Assembly (NCBI GenBank): GCA_964558505.1
Contig: CAZLEI010000002.1
Span: forward strand, 1 to 64,000
From: CAYMPW01 sp964558505
GTDB lineage: Archaea > Thermoplasmatota > Thermoplasmata > Methanomassiliicoccales > Methanomethylophilaceae
Direction of reading: 5' to 3'
DNA: 64,000 nucleotides
Within the stretch, counting starts at the first letter, position 1; each line of letters begins with the position of its first letter. The notes beneath the pieces are model-generated. The model ran no database searches. It was not told the DNA's origin and was given only the letters and a program-made list of their open reading frames with translations. A program made the position numbers and the translations under genes. Of the stretch, positions 22,723-32,106 are shown piece after piece.

Positions 22723-24264
22723 ATGCACTGGGCAGACGTAGTGGCAGAGGATTTGGCAGAGAAGTACGAGCACCCGCTCATAGCTACGGGGATCAGTCCC
22801 ACAGGGATCATCCACGTGGGGAGCTTGCGCGAAGCTATCACTGGTGAGTCGGTTCGCAGCGCAGTGGAGGGCCTCGGCAAGGATGTCAGGCTGATATACC
22901 TGATCGATTCCTTCGATCCGCTCAGGAAAAGATACGAATTCCTTCCCGAGAGCTACGAGCAGTACGTCGGGATGCCCATATCGAGGATACCCTGCCCCTG
23001 CGGCAAGCACAGGAACTACGCCCATCACTACGTGCAGCCGTTCCTGGACGCCGTTGATTCCCTCGGCGTCAAGTGCGAGATCATCTGGACCCACGAACTC
23101 TACGATCAGGGCAAGTTCGCCGAGTGCATCGACATGGCCATGAAGAAGAGGCCGGAGGTCATACAGATCCTCCACGAGGTCACAGGTAAGGATGCCAATC
23201 CGGATTATGCTCCGTACAATCCCGTGTGCGAGGAATGCGGCCGTTACACGGCACCCATCTTCGACACGTACGAGTTCCCCTTCGTGGAATACCAGTGCAG
23301 CTGCGGGCACCACGGCAAAGCGGACATAACCAAGGGTGACGGGAAGCTCACCTGGAGGCTCGAGTGGCCTGCCAAGTGGAAGATATTCAACACCGGAGCG
23401 GAGCCGTTCGGCAAGGACCACGCCGCGGCCGGAGGGTCCTACGACTCGGGCAAGCGCATCGTCTCCGAGATCTACGGCGGCACCGCGCCCTATCCGATAC
23501 CGTACGAGTTCGTCCAGCTGAAGGGCGTAGGCCAGATGCACAAGTCCCTGGGCTCGCCCGTGACCGGCATGGATGCGATAAACATGACTCCGCCGGAGGT
23601 CCTCAACTACCTGTTCCTCAGGGTCAATCCCGAGAGGCACATCGATTACGATTCAGGAATTGGCATGCTCGACATGGCCGACGAGTACGACAGGATGGAA
23701 CGTGCCTTCTTCTCGAGGGAGTTCTCGGATTCGGAGGAGAACTCCGTCCGTGCATACGAGATATCCCAGCACAACCATGTGCCGAAGAAGCAGCCGTTGC
23801 AGGTGTCGTACCGGCATCTCGTCAACGTGGTCCAGATGTCCGACGATTTCGACGGCGTCATGGAGATACTGTCCCGCACCGAGAACATGTCCGAAGCGAC
23901 CGAGGACGATATGAACAGGATCAGGCGCAGGGCGAAATGCGTAAGGTATTGGCTCAACGGTTTCGCACCCGATGTGGTCAAGTTCTCCATATGCCCGGCC
24001 GTTCCGAACGTTCAGCTGTCCGTGGATGAGAAACTGTACTTCCAGGCGCTCGTGAAGAAGATCATGGACTGCCCGTGGGAGGCCGAGACCATCGGGGCCA
24101 TCGTCGCCGATGTCGCAAAGGACAATCCCATCGGTGTCAAGAAAGGATACCAGGCCCTGTACAAGATCCTCATCAACAAGACGTCCGGTCCAAGGCTCGG
24201 CAGCTTCATCGCCAGCATGGACCGCAACTTCATGATGAACAGGCTCATCCAGGCCTCGCAGTGA
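22723..24264 (+). CDS. lysS: Lysyl-tRNA synthetase, class I
   Basis: This enzyme charges tRNA-Lys. The 513-residue protein is the class I form used by many archaea. The HIGH-type motif is HVGS (31-34) inside TGISPTGIIHVGSLREAI. Zinc-type cysteines occur at CPC (91-93), CEEC (169-172) and CSC (192-194). At the position of KMSKS the sequence reads QMHKSLGS (271-278), so both outer lysines of the usual KMSSSKG are missing. The ATG at 22723 was chosen because a TATA box (TTTTATAAAT, 22689-22698) sits 27 nt upstream. No other lysyl-tRNA synthetase is in the window. Confidence 0.93.
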   Translation: MHWADVVAEDLAEKYEHPLIATGISPTGIIHVGSLREAITGESVRSAVEGLGKDVRLIYLIDSFDPLRKRYEFLPESYEQYVGMPISRIPCPCGKHRNYAHHYVQPFLDAVDSLGVKCEIIWTHELYDQGKFAECIDMAMKKRPEVIQILHEVTGKDANPDYAPYNPVCEECGRYTAPIFDTYEFPFVEYQCSCGHHGKADITKGDGKLTWRLEWPAKWKIFNTGAEPFGKDHAAAGGSYDSGKRIVSEIYGGTAPYPIPYEFVQLKGVGQMHKSLGSPVTGMDAINMTPPEVLNYLFLRVNPERHIDYDSGIGMLDMADEYDRMERAFFSREFSDSEENSVRAYEISQHNHVPKKQPLQVSYRHLVNVVQMSDDFDGVMEILSRTENMSEATEDDMNRIRRRAKCVRYWLNGFAPDVVKFSICPAVPNVQLSVDEKLYFQALVKKIMDCPWEAETIGAIVADVAKDNPIGVKKGYQALYKILINKTSGPRLGSFIASMDRNFMMNRLIQASQ

Positions 24265-24286
24265 GGCCTGTTTTAAAACAATTTCT

Positions 24287-24313
24287 CCTGTCCGTCCGCG
24301 TAGGACGGACAGG
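24287..24313. terminator. Bidirectional hairpin between lysS and top6A
   Basis: CCTGTCCGTCC-GCGTA-GGACGGACAGG is a perfect 11-pair stem between two convergent genes. On the minus strand it is followed by GAGAAATTGTTTT. Confidence 0.7.
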
Positions 24314-24331
24314 ATGCGACCTTCATCAGGT

Positions 24332-25420
24332 TCACAGTATGCCCATGTCCCCGAGCTTCTCGGGCAGGTACTTGTCGGTGACGAAGTCCAGACCGTACTT
24401 TGCCAGGGCCTGCTGTTCAGATTTCTTCCCCATGCTCAGCATGGCCTGTATCTCCGAGACCCAGTACTCGTCTTTGAACCTGGGGTCGCTGAGCTCCGCC
24501 CTGAGCGCGCCCACGTCCTTGTCGGACAGTTTGTCGGTGGGCAGGTCGTAGTTGAGGATGTCCGATGCGGTGATCCCTATGAACTGGGACGTGGGCGTTG
24601 CAAGGTAATCCGATATGTGGGCGGTCTTGATCGCGCCGTATGCGACCGATGCGAATATCCTGAAGGACCATGGGTCGCCGTCGGTGAAGACGGTGATCGG
24701 CAGGCCGAGCTCGGTGTTCATCCTCTTGATTAGGCGCCTGGTGCTCCTCGCGGGCTGGCCGCTCAGGTGGACCAGGATGCAGCCGTACTTCTCGGGGAAG
24801 CCGTTCTCGATAAGCCTTGCGAACATACCACCTGTCTCGATGGCCATCACGAATTTGGCATCGGTGCCGGCAAATTCGAAGGATTCCTTCTCCACATTGT
24901 AAGGGACCGCGAAACCGGCCTCGGAGACGTCGTCGATGCAGTTGATCTTCTTCATCCCCTTCCTGGTCATGGTGTTGAAATCAATGTTGCCGTAGACGTG
25001 GGCGCCGCTCTCCTCGGGGCGGAGCTTGAAATCCTCCCTCATGCCCTTGGACATGACCTCCAGGTCCTCGGCGAGCAGGTTGCTCTCGTCCTGCGTGTGG
25101 AATTTGGCGTGGTTCCATCCCTCTGAGATGTAGTACATCTCCCTCAACGTGGATGATTTGTCGTCGCGGATCATGTCCCTGATGAACTCCGCGGTGTATG
25201 CAGTCCTCAGCATCATCTGGGTCCCCTGCACGGTCTTGGCCGTGCGGGTGGTCTGCAGCGGGCCGTACTTCCATACGTCGGTGGAAGGGTCGAACTCTAT
25301 GTTCTTCTTGGACCTGAGCGACAGCGACATGCTGGGTATCTCGCCTTGATCGAGGTGGTCGTACATCTGCCCGACCATCATCGTCAGGTTGTCCATGGCC
25401 ATTTTCTGCCTATCATTCAT
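24332..25420 (-). CDS. top6A: DNA topoisomerase VI subunit A
   Basis: Subunit A cuts and rejoins DNA in the A2B2 type IIB topoisomerase. The 362-residue protein has the Spo11-like catalytic tyrosine region STLREMYYIS (about 90-99) in the winged-helix domain and a Toprim domain with the acidic pairs in VMAIETGG and FTDGDPWSF. The ATG at 25420 (MNDRQKM) overlaps the end of top6B by 8 nt, the typical order top6B-top6A. In-frame sequence upstream of this ATG is the acidic tail of top6B in another frame and is not part of the protein. Confidence 0.95.
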   Translation of the reverse strand: MNDRQKMAMDNLTMMVGQMYDHLDQGEIPSMSLSLRSKKNIEFDPSTDVWKYGPLQTTRTAKTVQGTQMMLRTAYTAEFIRDMIRDDKSSTLREMYYISEGWNHAKFHTQDESNLLAEDLEVMSKGMREDFKLRPEESGAHVYGNIDFNTMTRKGMKKINCIDDVSEAGFAVPYNVEKESFEFAGTDAKFVMAIETGGMFARLIENGFPEKYGCILVHLSGQPARSTRRLIKRMNTELGLPITVFTDGDPWSFRIFASVAYGAIKTAHISDYLATPTSQFIGITASDILNYDLPTDKLSDKDVGALRAELSDPRFKDEYWVSEIQAMLSMGKKSEQQALAKYGLDFVTDKYLPEKLGDMGIL

Positions 25421-27458
25421 CTCCAAGATCTTCAACCTCCTTCGATTCCTCTTCTTCGATGAGCTCCTCTTCCGCCGAGGCATCCTCCGGATCCTCGACA
25501 TAGTCATCGGTCTCGGTTATCTCCAGTCCTTTCAGTCCCCAATCGCCGGGCAGCGCTTCGGCGCCCATGACCTGCACGGGGTTGATCCCGGAGATGTAGA
25601 CGTCCTCCACGTTGAACGTGTCGGACATGTCCCCCACAAGGTCGAACTCGATGGCTATCGACGTGGACGCGGGCATGGCGGTCACTTCCCAATTGGCCTT
25701 GCCCTCGTCGTTCATGTCCAGGAAGAACGTGTTGGTGAACAGCGACAGGTTCACGCACTCCTTCGGGAGCTGCGTATGCAGGCGGAACGTCTTCTCGCTC
25801 ATCGTATAGTTGTACACGGTGTACTTCACCACGCGCTTGTTCTTGCCATCTTTCTTGACGGAAGGCTCCACCCAGACGACGTTCATGATCTTGCTGATGG
25901 TCCTGCTGAGGTCCGGCACAGGCCTGTTGAGCATCTGCGCCGTCTTGTTCGCCATGTCCGGGAGGAGCTCCTGGACGATCTCGAACTTCGCGTGGGTCTT
26001 CTTCTTGCGCTCCATCTTGTTCAGATGGCTCTTCAGGTTCCTGGCGCACAGCCTGAGCGCTAGGTTTATCTCGGTCTGTATCTCGGGCAGGTTGGCCACG
26101 GCCTCTTTGCCCTCGGAAGTGAACGGGACCTTGGTGGATGCTATGTGGACCAGGATGATGGCCGGTCCGAAGGGGATGCCCTTTCCGCCCCTCTGCTCCA
26201 GGCCGTACCTTCTCCAGTCCATGGCCTCGACGGCCTTGGTTATGGCGCAGGCGCCCTGCTGGTACAGCAGCGGCACGCGGTTCGCGAACCTGAGTATCGT
26301 AACGGGGCTGTCGGACGGTATGTCCCCGCCGTAGACGATGCCGGCCTCGACGATGAACGGGTTTCCGTTGGCGGCCTTGGGTGCGCGGGTGACCGGCGTG
26401 GCATAGTAATCGGGGCGGAGCCCGTCCAGGACGTGCATCAGTCCCTTCTTGATCAGCGTGTCCCCGATGGGGGACAGGCAGTCGGTCGGGGGCGCCATGA
26501 TCTTGACGGTCTCGATCGCCTTGACGATGTCCTTGCAGTTGTCCCTGGTAAGCTTCGCGGGCTTGGCCTCGGGGGAGACCCCAGCCTTGTCCAGTATCTC
26601 GTCTGCGATGCGGTCCGTTATCCTGGAGAAATCGTTCTTGAGGAAGGCCCTCATGGTCTTCTGCTGCGTGAGTCCGGCGTATTTCTGCAGGTCGCCGATC
26701 TCCATGCCTTCCGGGTGAGGCTTGATCTCTTTGGATTTCGGGGGCATGACCTCGGTCGCCCTCTCGAATGTGAACAGCTTGCCGTCGGGATCGTGGTATG
26801 TGATCTTGGCATGCGGGTTGACGATGGCGGTGTTCTTCAGGTACTCGAATATGGATTGCTTCCCGGTTATGTACCTGCCTTTGATACAGTAATGGATGCT
26901 CGTTCCATGGTCCTTGCCTTCCCATACGAACGCCTGGTCGTTGGTGATGACCGGACGATTGACCTTGGTGTCGATGACGATGTCCATCTTCCAGGCCACT
27001 GCATCCTCGCCTTCGATCTTGGACTCGATGTGGGCGGGCTTTCCGGTTGTGATGTTGCCGTACATCACCGTGGCCGATATGCCGATCCCCTGCTGTCCTC
27101 TCGATTGCCTGAGCGCATGGAACCTGGATCCGTAGAGCAGGCGACCGAAGACGTTCGGCATCATCTTGTGTATGATGCCCGGACCGTTGTCCTCCACCAG
27201 GATATCGAAGTCGTCATCATCCAAGCGGTCTATCTTGACGATGATGTCCGGCAGTATGTTGGCCTCTTCGCAGGCGTCGAGGGCGTTGTCCACAGCTTCC
27301 TTGATGCCCATGAGCAGGGATTTCGAGCGTGAATCGAATCCCAGGATGTGCTTGTTCTTCTCGAAGAATTCTGTAACGGAGATCTCGTGCTGCTTGGCAG
27401 CCAGCTGATGCGCGATCGCCTTGGGATTGTCACCTTTCTCTGTTTCGTCCATGTGCAT
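25413..27458 (-). CDS. top6B: DNA topoisomerase VI subunit B
   Basis: This is the GHKL ATPase subunit that clamps DNA. The 681-residue protein shows the Bergerat fold motifs EAVDNALDACEE (N box) and VEDNGPGI, plus GQQGIGISATVMYG in the lid region, a central H2tH region, and a transducer domain containing QRGGKGIPFGPAIILVHIAST. The last 40 residues are an acidic Glu/Asp-rich tail. Two possible starts (27458 MHMDE, 27452 MDETEKG) differ by two residues. It is translationally coupled to top6A. Confidence 0.95.
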   Translation of the reverse strand: MHMDETEKGDNPKAIAHQLAAKQHEISVTEFFEKNKHILGFDSRSKSLLMGIKEAVDNALDACEEANILPDIIVKIDRLDDDDFDILVEDNGPGIIHKMMPNVFGRLLYGSRFHALRQSRGQQGIGISATVMYGNITTGKPAHIESKIEGEDAVAWKMDIVIDTKVNRPVITNDQAFVWEGKDHGTSIHYCIKGRYITGKQSIFEYLKNTAIVNPHAKITYHDPDGKLFTFERATEVMPPKSKEIKPHPEGMEIGDLQKYAGLTQQKTMRAFLKNDFSRITDRIADEILDKAGVSPEAKPAKLTRDNCKDIVKAIETVKIMAPPTDCLSPIGDTLIKKGLMHVLDGLRPDYYATPVTRAPKAANGNPFIVEAGIVYGGDIPSDSPVTILRFANRVPLLYQQGACAITKAVEAMDWRRYGLEQRGGKGIPFGPAIILVHIASTKVPFTSEGKEAVANLPEIQTEINLALRLCARNLKSHLNKMERKKKTHAKFEIVQELLPDMANKTAQMLNRPVPDLSRTISKIMNVVWVEPSVKKDGKNKRVVKYTVYNYTMSEKTFRLHTQLPKECVNLSLFTNTFFLDMNDEGKANWEVTAMPASTSIAIEFDLVGDMSDTFNVEDVYISGINPVQVMGAEALPGDWGLKGLEITETDDYVEDPEDASAEEELIEEEESKEVEDLGDE

Positions 27459-27514
27459 CCAGGGCTGTATAGGCTGAATCGTTATTAAGTTTCGCGCGCC
27501 CGTGCAGGCGCGCT

Positions 27515-27551
27515 AAAAAAGGAAGAGCGCCGAGGTCCCGCGGACCCCGGC
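27515..27551 (-). terminator. Terminator of the zinc-ribbon membrane protein gene
   Basis: On the minus strand a ten-pair stem with one mismatch (27529-27538 with 27542-27551) is followed by GCTCTTCC and six T. A second GC-rich inverted repeat (GCGCGCC/GGCGCGC) lies just beyond it, before top6B. Confidence 0.7.
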
Positions 27552-27570
27552 ACTCGTTTCACGAATGCGG

Positions 27571-28692
27571 TCACTCGAACTTCTTTCCGCATCTGGGACA
27601 GCTGTCCATCCCCTCGGGGACGTCGGCACCGCATTCGGGGCACTCGGTGTACGGCGAGTGAGGCGGGTTCTCATCGTCGTCGAACTTCGCGCCGCATTTC
27701 GGGCAGACGATCGCGTCCGCAGGGACGCTTGCACCGCAGTCGGAGCACTCGAAGCAGTCCGACTTGTGCACCTTCAGCTCCTCTGGGACATCGATGTAGG
27801 CACCGCACTTCCTGCAGGAGGTCTCTCCGGGCAGCACGACAGCGCCGCATTTCTTGCACGTCCCGTATCCCTTGGGGTACAGGCGGCCCTCGGCCTCCAT
27901 CTTGACCCTGGTGTTCTCGGCGACCCTCCTTATGAGGAATGTGGCGTACAGGACTATCAGGAAGATCACGAGCATCAGCGAGATGTAGTATGCATTGCCC
28001 TTCAGGCAGACGCTCTGGATGTGCCCGTTGTCCGTGGCGAAGGTGATGAACGATCCCATCGTCTTCGACTTCTCGACGACGACGTCTGTGAGCGTGCCGT
28101 CGTCCTTCGCAGTGCGGTCCACCATGTTGAGGAAGAAGATGTAGAGCTCTCCTTCCCTGGCATCGACGGTCTTGGTCCATGTCGTCTTGTTGGCGATGGG
28201 ATCATCGACCCGGTCCATGTCGGACGTTATGCCTCTGGCGGTCTCGGTGTACGTGTTGTTGTAGGTGATCATGGTGATCACGTCGTAGTGCACCTGCGCG
28301 TACCTGTCGGATGCCGCGAGGTCGGTGACGGCCGTGAATGTGAACTGTCCGTTATCGTAGGTGACGTCCACATCTTTCATGAGCTCCCCGTCGTGCGGGG
28401 TGCTGTTGCCGTTGACCATGGGCATCGACACGGCGAACGTCCCCACAGCCAACGCCACGAGCATGAACACGATGCCGTATACCGTGAGTACACGGACGTC
28501 CTTGGTCCCGGTGTAATGGGGGATTAGGTACAGGATTATCCCTACGAGGAAGAACCCGCAGATGCCAGCCAATCCTATGACGAGCATCGCTATGCAGAGG
28601 ACGAACGTTGCAACGAGCCCGACTATCTGGATGATCTTCATCTTGTCCATTTTGAGCCCTTTGAACGCGGTGGTTGATTTACCGTCGGTCAT
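27571..28692 (-). CDS. Membrane protein with three C-terminal zinc ribbons
   Basis: The 373-residue protein has two to three N-terminal membrane spans (about 20-90), an extracytoplasmic domain of about 140 residues rich in Thr/Asn/Asp, one more span (about 238-262) and a cytoplasmic tail. The tail holds three double-CxxC zinc ribbons: CKKCG...CRKCG, CSDCG...CPKCG and CPECG...CPRCG. I do not know its function; such zinc-ribbon membrane proteins are common in archaea and may be sensors or scaffolds. The start is supported by a TATA box (CTTATAAT, minus strand, 28717-28724) about 27 nt upstream, implying a leaderless message. Confidence 0.82.
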   Translation of the reverse strand: MTDGKSTTAFKGLKMDKMKIIQIVGLVATFVLCIAMLVIGLAGICGFFLVGIILYLIPHYTGTKDVRVLTVYGIVFMLVALAVGTFAVSMPMVNGNSTPHDGELMKDVDVTYDNGQFTFTAVTDLAASDRYAQVHYDVITMITYNNTYTETARGITSDMDRVDDPIANKTTWTKTVDAREGELYIFFLNMVDRTAKDDGTLTDVVVEKSKTMGSFITFATDNGHIQSVCLKGNAYYISLMLVIFLIVLYATFLIRRVAENTRVKMEAEGRLYPKGYGTCKKCGAVVLPGETSCRKCGAYIDVPEELKVHKSDCFECSDCGASVPADAIVCPKCGAKFDDDENPPHSPYTECPECGADVPEGMDSCPRCGKKFE

Positions 28693-28888
28693 ATAAGACG
28701 GGTCACTCCTTTTCTTATTATAAGCCTTGGGTCTGGCCCACTTGGAAACAACGTATCGGCCGAAGGATACCGATCTTATGACCCAGTATCATATAGTATA
28801 TCGTTCCGGCACCATCTACGCAACAATCTACTAGGGTATCAAGAATAATATACTTGGTGCCCATAGGCATGGATGGCGGGGCTGACAT

Positions 28889-29989
28889 ATGGCCACTATA
28901 GACGAGCAGATCAAGGAGTTGGAGGAGCAGATCTCCAATACCAAATACAACAAGGCCACAGAAGGCCACATAGGCAAGCTCAAGGCCAAGATAGCCCGCC
29001 TGACCATGGAAGACGAGAAGAGGCGCTCCTCCAAAGGACCGACCAAAGGATTCTACGTCAAGAAGGCAGGCGATTCCACGGTGGCGCTCATCGGGTTCCC
29101 GAGCGTCGGTAAGTCCACGCTGCTGAATCAGCTGACCGGGGCCAAGTCCGAGGTCGGCGCATATCATTTCACCACACTCGATGTCGTGCCCGGGGTGCTC
29201 GAGTACAATCATGCGAAGATCCAGATCCTGGATATGCCCGGACTCATCAAGGATGCGTCCAGGGGGAAGGGAAGGGGGAGGGAGGTCATCGCGGCCGCCA
29301 GGTCCTCCGATGTGATACTTCTGGTCATCGATGTTTTCAATCCGGACATATCGGTCCTCCTCAGGGAGCTCTGGAATGCGGCCATCCGTCTGAACCAGAC
29401 GAAGCCCGATGTGGTCATAACGGGATCCGACCACGGCGGGATCATCATCAAGCCCACCGTCAAGCTCACGAAGATCACCGAGGATATCGCCAAGGACATG
29501 GTCGCCGCGTACGGGTACATCAACGCCACGGTGGTCATACGCGAGGATATCAACGTCGAGCAGATGCTGGATATCCTGGCGGGCAACCGCGTGTACATCA
29601 AGGCCATCATGTGCATCAACAAGGTGGATATCGCCCAGCCCGGACAGCTGGAGACCGCGATGGAGACATATCCGCAGTACACCCATGTCCCGGTATCCGC
29701 CGCGACAGGATACGGCATCGAGGACCTCAAGGAGTCCCTCTACAAGACGATCGACATGATCCGCGTGTACCTCAAGCCCCAGGGCCAGGATGCGGACATG
29801 GACGTGCCGCTCATCGTCAAGCGCGGCAACGACATCGGAGCGGTGTGCGAGCAGATCCACAGGGACTTCCGCAACAATTTCAGATACGCCATGGTATGGG
29901 GAAGGAGCGCCAAATTCCCCGGCCAGACAGTCGGCCTAGACCACGTCCTGGAAGATGAGGACATCGTGACCATCATCGTTCGCAGATGA
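28889..29989 (+). CDS. DRG-family GTP-binding protein with TGS domain
   Basis: This 366-residue cytoplasmic GTPase of the OBG/DRG group has an N-terminal coiled region (about 1-50), G1 GFPSVGKST (69-77), G3 DMPGLI (115-120), G4 NKVD and a C-terminal TGS domain (about 290-366) ending in VLEDEDIVTIIVRR. DRG proteins associate with translating ribosomes. A TATA element (ATAATATAC, about 28845-28853) gives a leader of roughly 13 nt. The hisS gene follows after 46 nt with its own promoter. Confidence 0.95.
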   Translation: MATIDEQIKELEEQISNTKYNKATEGHIGKLKAKIARLTMEDEKRRSSKGPTKGFYVKKAGDSTVALIGFPSVGKSTLLNQLTGAKSEVGAYHFTTLDVVPGVLEYNHAKIQILDMPGLIKDASRGKGRGREVIAAARSSDVILLVIDVFNPDISVLLRELWNAAIRLNQTKPDVVITGSDHGGIIIKPTVKLTKITEDIAKDMVAAYGYINATVVIREDINVEQMLDILAGNRVYIKAIMCINKVDIAQPGQLETAMETYPQYTHVPVSAATGYGIEDLKESLYKTIDMIRVYLKPQGQDADMDVPLIVKRGNDIGAVCEQIHRDFRNNFRYAMVWGRSAKFPGQTVGLDHVLEDEDIVTIIVRR

Positions 29990-30035
29990 ACGTCCGCGGG
30001 TAACATTTAATACGGTTGGTCCAATCATACGCGCG

Positions 30036-31292
30036 ATGATACAGCGTCCGCGCGGCACTAGGGATTTCCTCCCCGATGAGATGGAGAGGCGCAGGTTCTA
30101 CGAGGGAAAGCTCAGGAACACGGCCAAGACATTCGGCTTCAGGGAGATCCAGACCCCTATTTTCGAAGAGTCCGAACTGTTCATACTCAGGTCGGGGCCG
30201 AACATACTCAACGAGTTGTACGCGTTCAAGGACAAGGGCGACAGGGAGATCGCGCTGCGCCCGGAGATGACGGCATCCACGATAAGGATGTTCGTCAACG
30301 GCATGAGCAACGAGCCCAAGCCCATCAAGGTGTTCTATTTCGGGCAGTGCTTCAGGTATGAGAGGCCGCAGAGCGGCAGGTACAGGGAGTTCTTCCAATT
30401 CGGGGCAGAGCTCATCGGCAGCGCCACCGCCGAAACGGATGCGGAGGCGATCGCCATGGCGGCCAGGATGATAAAGGACCTGGGGCTCAAGGATTACAAG
30501 ATCCGCATCGGGCACATAGGGGTGCTGAGGCAGAGGATCGCGGATGCAGGCGTGCCTGCGGAGAGGACGGCCGAGGTCCTGCAGAAGCTGGACAAGAAGC
30601 TGTACGACGAGGCGCGTCCGATACTCAGCGACATCGGAGTGTCCGACGTGGACATAGACGGCATATTCAAGCTGACGGAGACCGTGGGCGGCCCGGAGGT
30701 CCTGGCAGAGGTCCAGGGCGAGGCCGGCGAATACCTGTCGAAAGTTCTCATGCTCCTGTACGCCATGGGCGTAAAGGACGTGGAGATCGACCTCGGCGTC
30801 GTCCGCGGACTCGACTATTACACAGGCATGGTCTTCGAGGCCGAAGCGCCGGCATTGGGAGCAGAGAAGCAGATCTGCGGCGGCGGGTCCTACACGCTGT
30901 CCGAGCTGTTCGGCGGCGAGAAGGTGTTCTCCACAGGCTTCGCCATCGGTTTCGACAGGATCCTGCTGGCGATGGAGAAGGAAGGAGAGGCTTACACGCC
31001 CGAAGGGCTGGATGCGTACGTGATCGCGGCATCCGACGACATGAGGGTCCAGGCGGCATCCGTCGCGGCGGAGCTCCGCTCGGCAGGGATCAGGACGGAT
31101 CTGGACATAATGGGCCGCAAGATGTCCAAGGCGATGAAGTACGCCTCGTCCGCAAGGGCAAGGTACTGCGTCATAGTGGGCGCCGCCGAGACGAAGGAGA
31201 AATCGGTCACCCTCAGGAACATGGAGACCGGCGAGCAGGCCCTTGTGAAGATGTGGGACGTATCGGAATCGATCCGCAGCGGTCAGCTGTGA
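30036..31292 (+). CDS. hisS: Histidyl-tRNA synthetase
   Basis: This class II synthetase charges tRNA-His. The 418-residue protein starts MIQRPRGTRDFLPDE and shows motif 2 (FGQCFRYERPQSGRYREFFQFG), the histidine-specific motifs GLDYYTGMVFE and CGGGSYTLSELFGG, motif 3 (STGFAIGFDRI) and a C-terminal anticodon-binding domain. A TATA-type TTTAATA (30006-30012) 27 nt before the ATG implies a leaderless mRNA. The 3' end overlaps the convergent RNase H gene by 10 nt. Confidence 0.96.
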   Translation: MIQRPRGTRDFLPDEMERRRFYEGKLRNTAKTFGFREIQTPIFEESELFILRSGPNILNELYAFKDKGDREIALRPEMTASTIRMFVNGMSNEPKPIKVFYFGQCFRYERPQSGRYREFFQFGAELIGSATAETDAEAIAMAARMIKDLGLKDYKIRIGHIGVLRQRIADAGVPAERTAEVLQKLDKKLYDEARPILSDIGVSDVDIDGIFKLTETVGGPEVLAEVQGEAGEYLSKVLMLLYAMGVKDVEIDLGVVRGLDYYTGMVFEAEAPALGAEKQICGGGSYTLSELFGGEKVFSTGFAIGFDRILLAMEKEGEAYTPEGLDAYVIAASDDMRVQAASVAAELRSAGIRTDLDIMGRKMSKAMKYASSARARYCVIVGAAETKEKSVTLRNMETGEQALVKMWDVSESIRSGQL

Positions 31293-31684
31293 CAATCCAT
31301 CTCGATGTTCAGCAGGGCATCCGCCCTGCCGATCATCGGGTTCTCCCTTTTCACATGGGTGAACCTCACGTTCGGGATCAGTGATGCAAGCGCTTTCGCA
31401 TCCATGTGCAGGTCGCGGATGTTCTCGGATTTCACCTTGTACTCTCCGCGCATCTGCTTTATGACGAGTTCCGAGTCCATTACGAACTCCACATCGTCTG
31501 CTCCGAGCTCGATGGCCTTCGTTATGGCGGCCAGGAGCCCGCGGTACTCTGCATAATTATTGGTGCGTTCGCCCAGGAACTCCGAGTGCTCGTGGACGGT
31601 CTTGCCGTCCTTGGTGACCACGATCGCGTATGCGGAAGGGCCGGGATTCCCGCGGGCGCCTCCGTCGGAGTATATGCGGTACAT
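31283..31684 (-). CDS. rnhA: Ribonuclease H (RNase HI-type)
   Basis: This 133-residue enzyme cleaves the RNA strand of RNA-DNA hybrids. Active-site motifs are visible: SDGGARGNPG (6-15), NNYAEYRGL and VMDSELVIKQM, with the final acidic residue in GRADALLN. It is close to the archaeal and bacterial RNase HI-like proteins that lack the long basic protrusion. It lies 3 nt after the panD stop on the same strand, so the two are probably cotranscribed. The converging hisS overlaps its 3' end. Confidence 0.93.
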   Translation of the reverse strand: MYRIYSDGGARGNPGPSAYAIVVTKDGKTVHEHSEFLGERTNNYAEYRGLLAAITKAIELGADDVEFVMDSELVIKQMRGEYKVKSENIRDLHMDAKALASLIPNVRFTHVKRENPMIGRADALLNIEMDCHS

Positions 31685-31687
31685 GGT

Positions 31688-32035
31688 TCAGTACTCGAAC
31701 TCCTTCGCGGCACGGTTCTCCGCATCGACGAGGACGACCTTCGCGTGAATGGGCTCGTCCGTGAGCTCGTAGCCCATGATTATGATCTTGTCACCGACGC
31801 CGCAGAGGTGGGCGGCGGCACCGTTGAGGGCGATTATCCCGGAGCCCCTCTCGCCTTCCAGGACGTAGGTCTCGAAACGGTTGCCGTTGTCCACATTGGC
31901 GATGTAGACCTTCTCACCGATCCAGATCCCGGCCTTCTCTATGAGGTCGGCATCGACGGTGATACTGCCCTCGTAGTCGAGGCGGGTCTGTGTGACCGTG
32001 GCCCTGTGGATCTTGCCACGAAGCATCCAACGCAT
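31688..32035 (-). CDS. panD: Aspartate 1-decarboxylase (pyruvoyl type)
   Basis: PanD decarboxylates aspartate to beta-alanine for coenzyme A synthesis. The 115-residue proenzyme contains KIHRATVTQ, the self-cleavage site GSITVD with Gly23-Ser24 forming the pyruvoyl group, [17 protein letters not shown] and [18 protein letters not shown]. These motifs match the bacterial enzyme closely. Archaea usually use the PLP-dependent MfnA-type decarboxylase, so this gene may be of bacterial origin. ATG at 32035 (MRWMLRGK) or 32026 (MLRGK) are both possible. It is followed 3 nt later by the RNase H gene. Confidence 0.93.
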   Translation of the reverse strand: MRWMLRGKIHRATVTQTRLDYEGSITVDADLIEKAGIWIGEKVYIANVDNGNRFETYVLEGERGSGIIALNGAAAHLCGVGDKIIIMGYELTDEPIHAKVVLVDAENRAAKEFEY

Positions 32036-32106
32036 GTTGCACACTATAAGCCCTGCGTAAATGAGACTTTCGGTGTGAAGGTCCGACCTATCGCATCCTG
32101 TCGCCG

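Noticed and set aside
28718..29860. Long antisense frame over the DRG GTPase gene
   Set aside because: The plus-strand gene has all GTPase motifs; the antisense frame is a by-product of codon bias.
29973..31295. Antisense frame over hisS
   Set aside because: hisS is unambiguous and the antisense translation has no recognisable domain.
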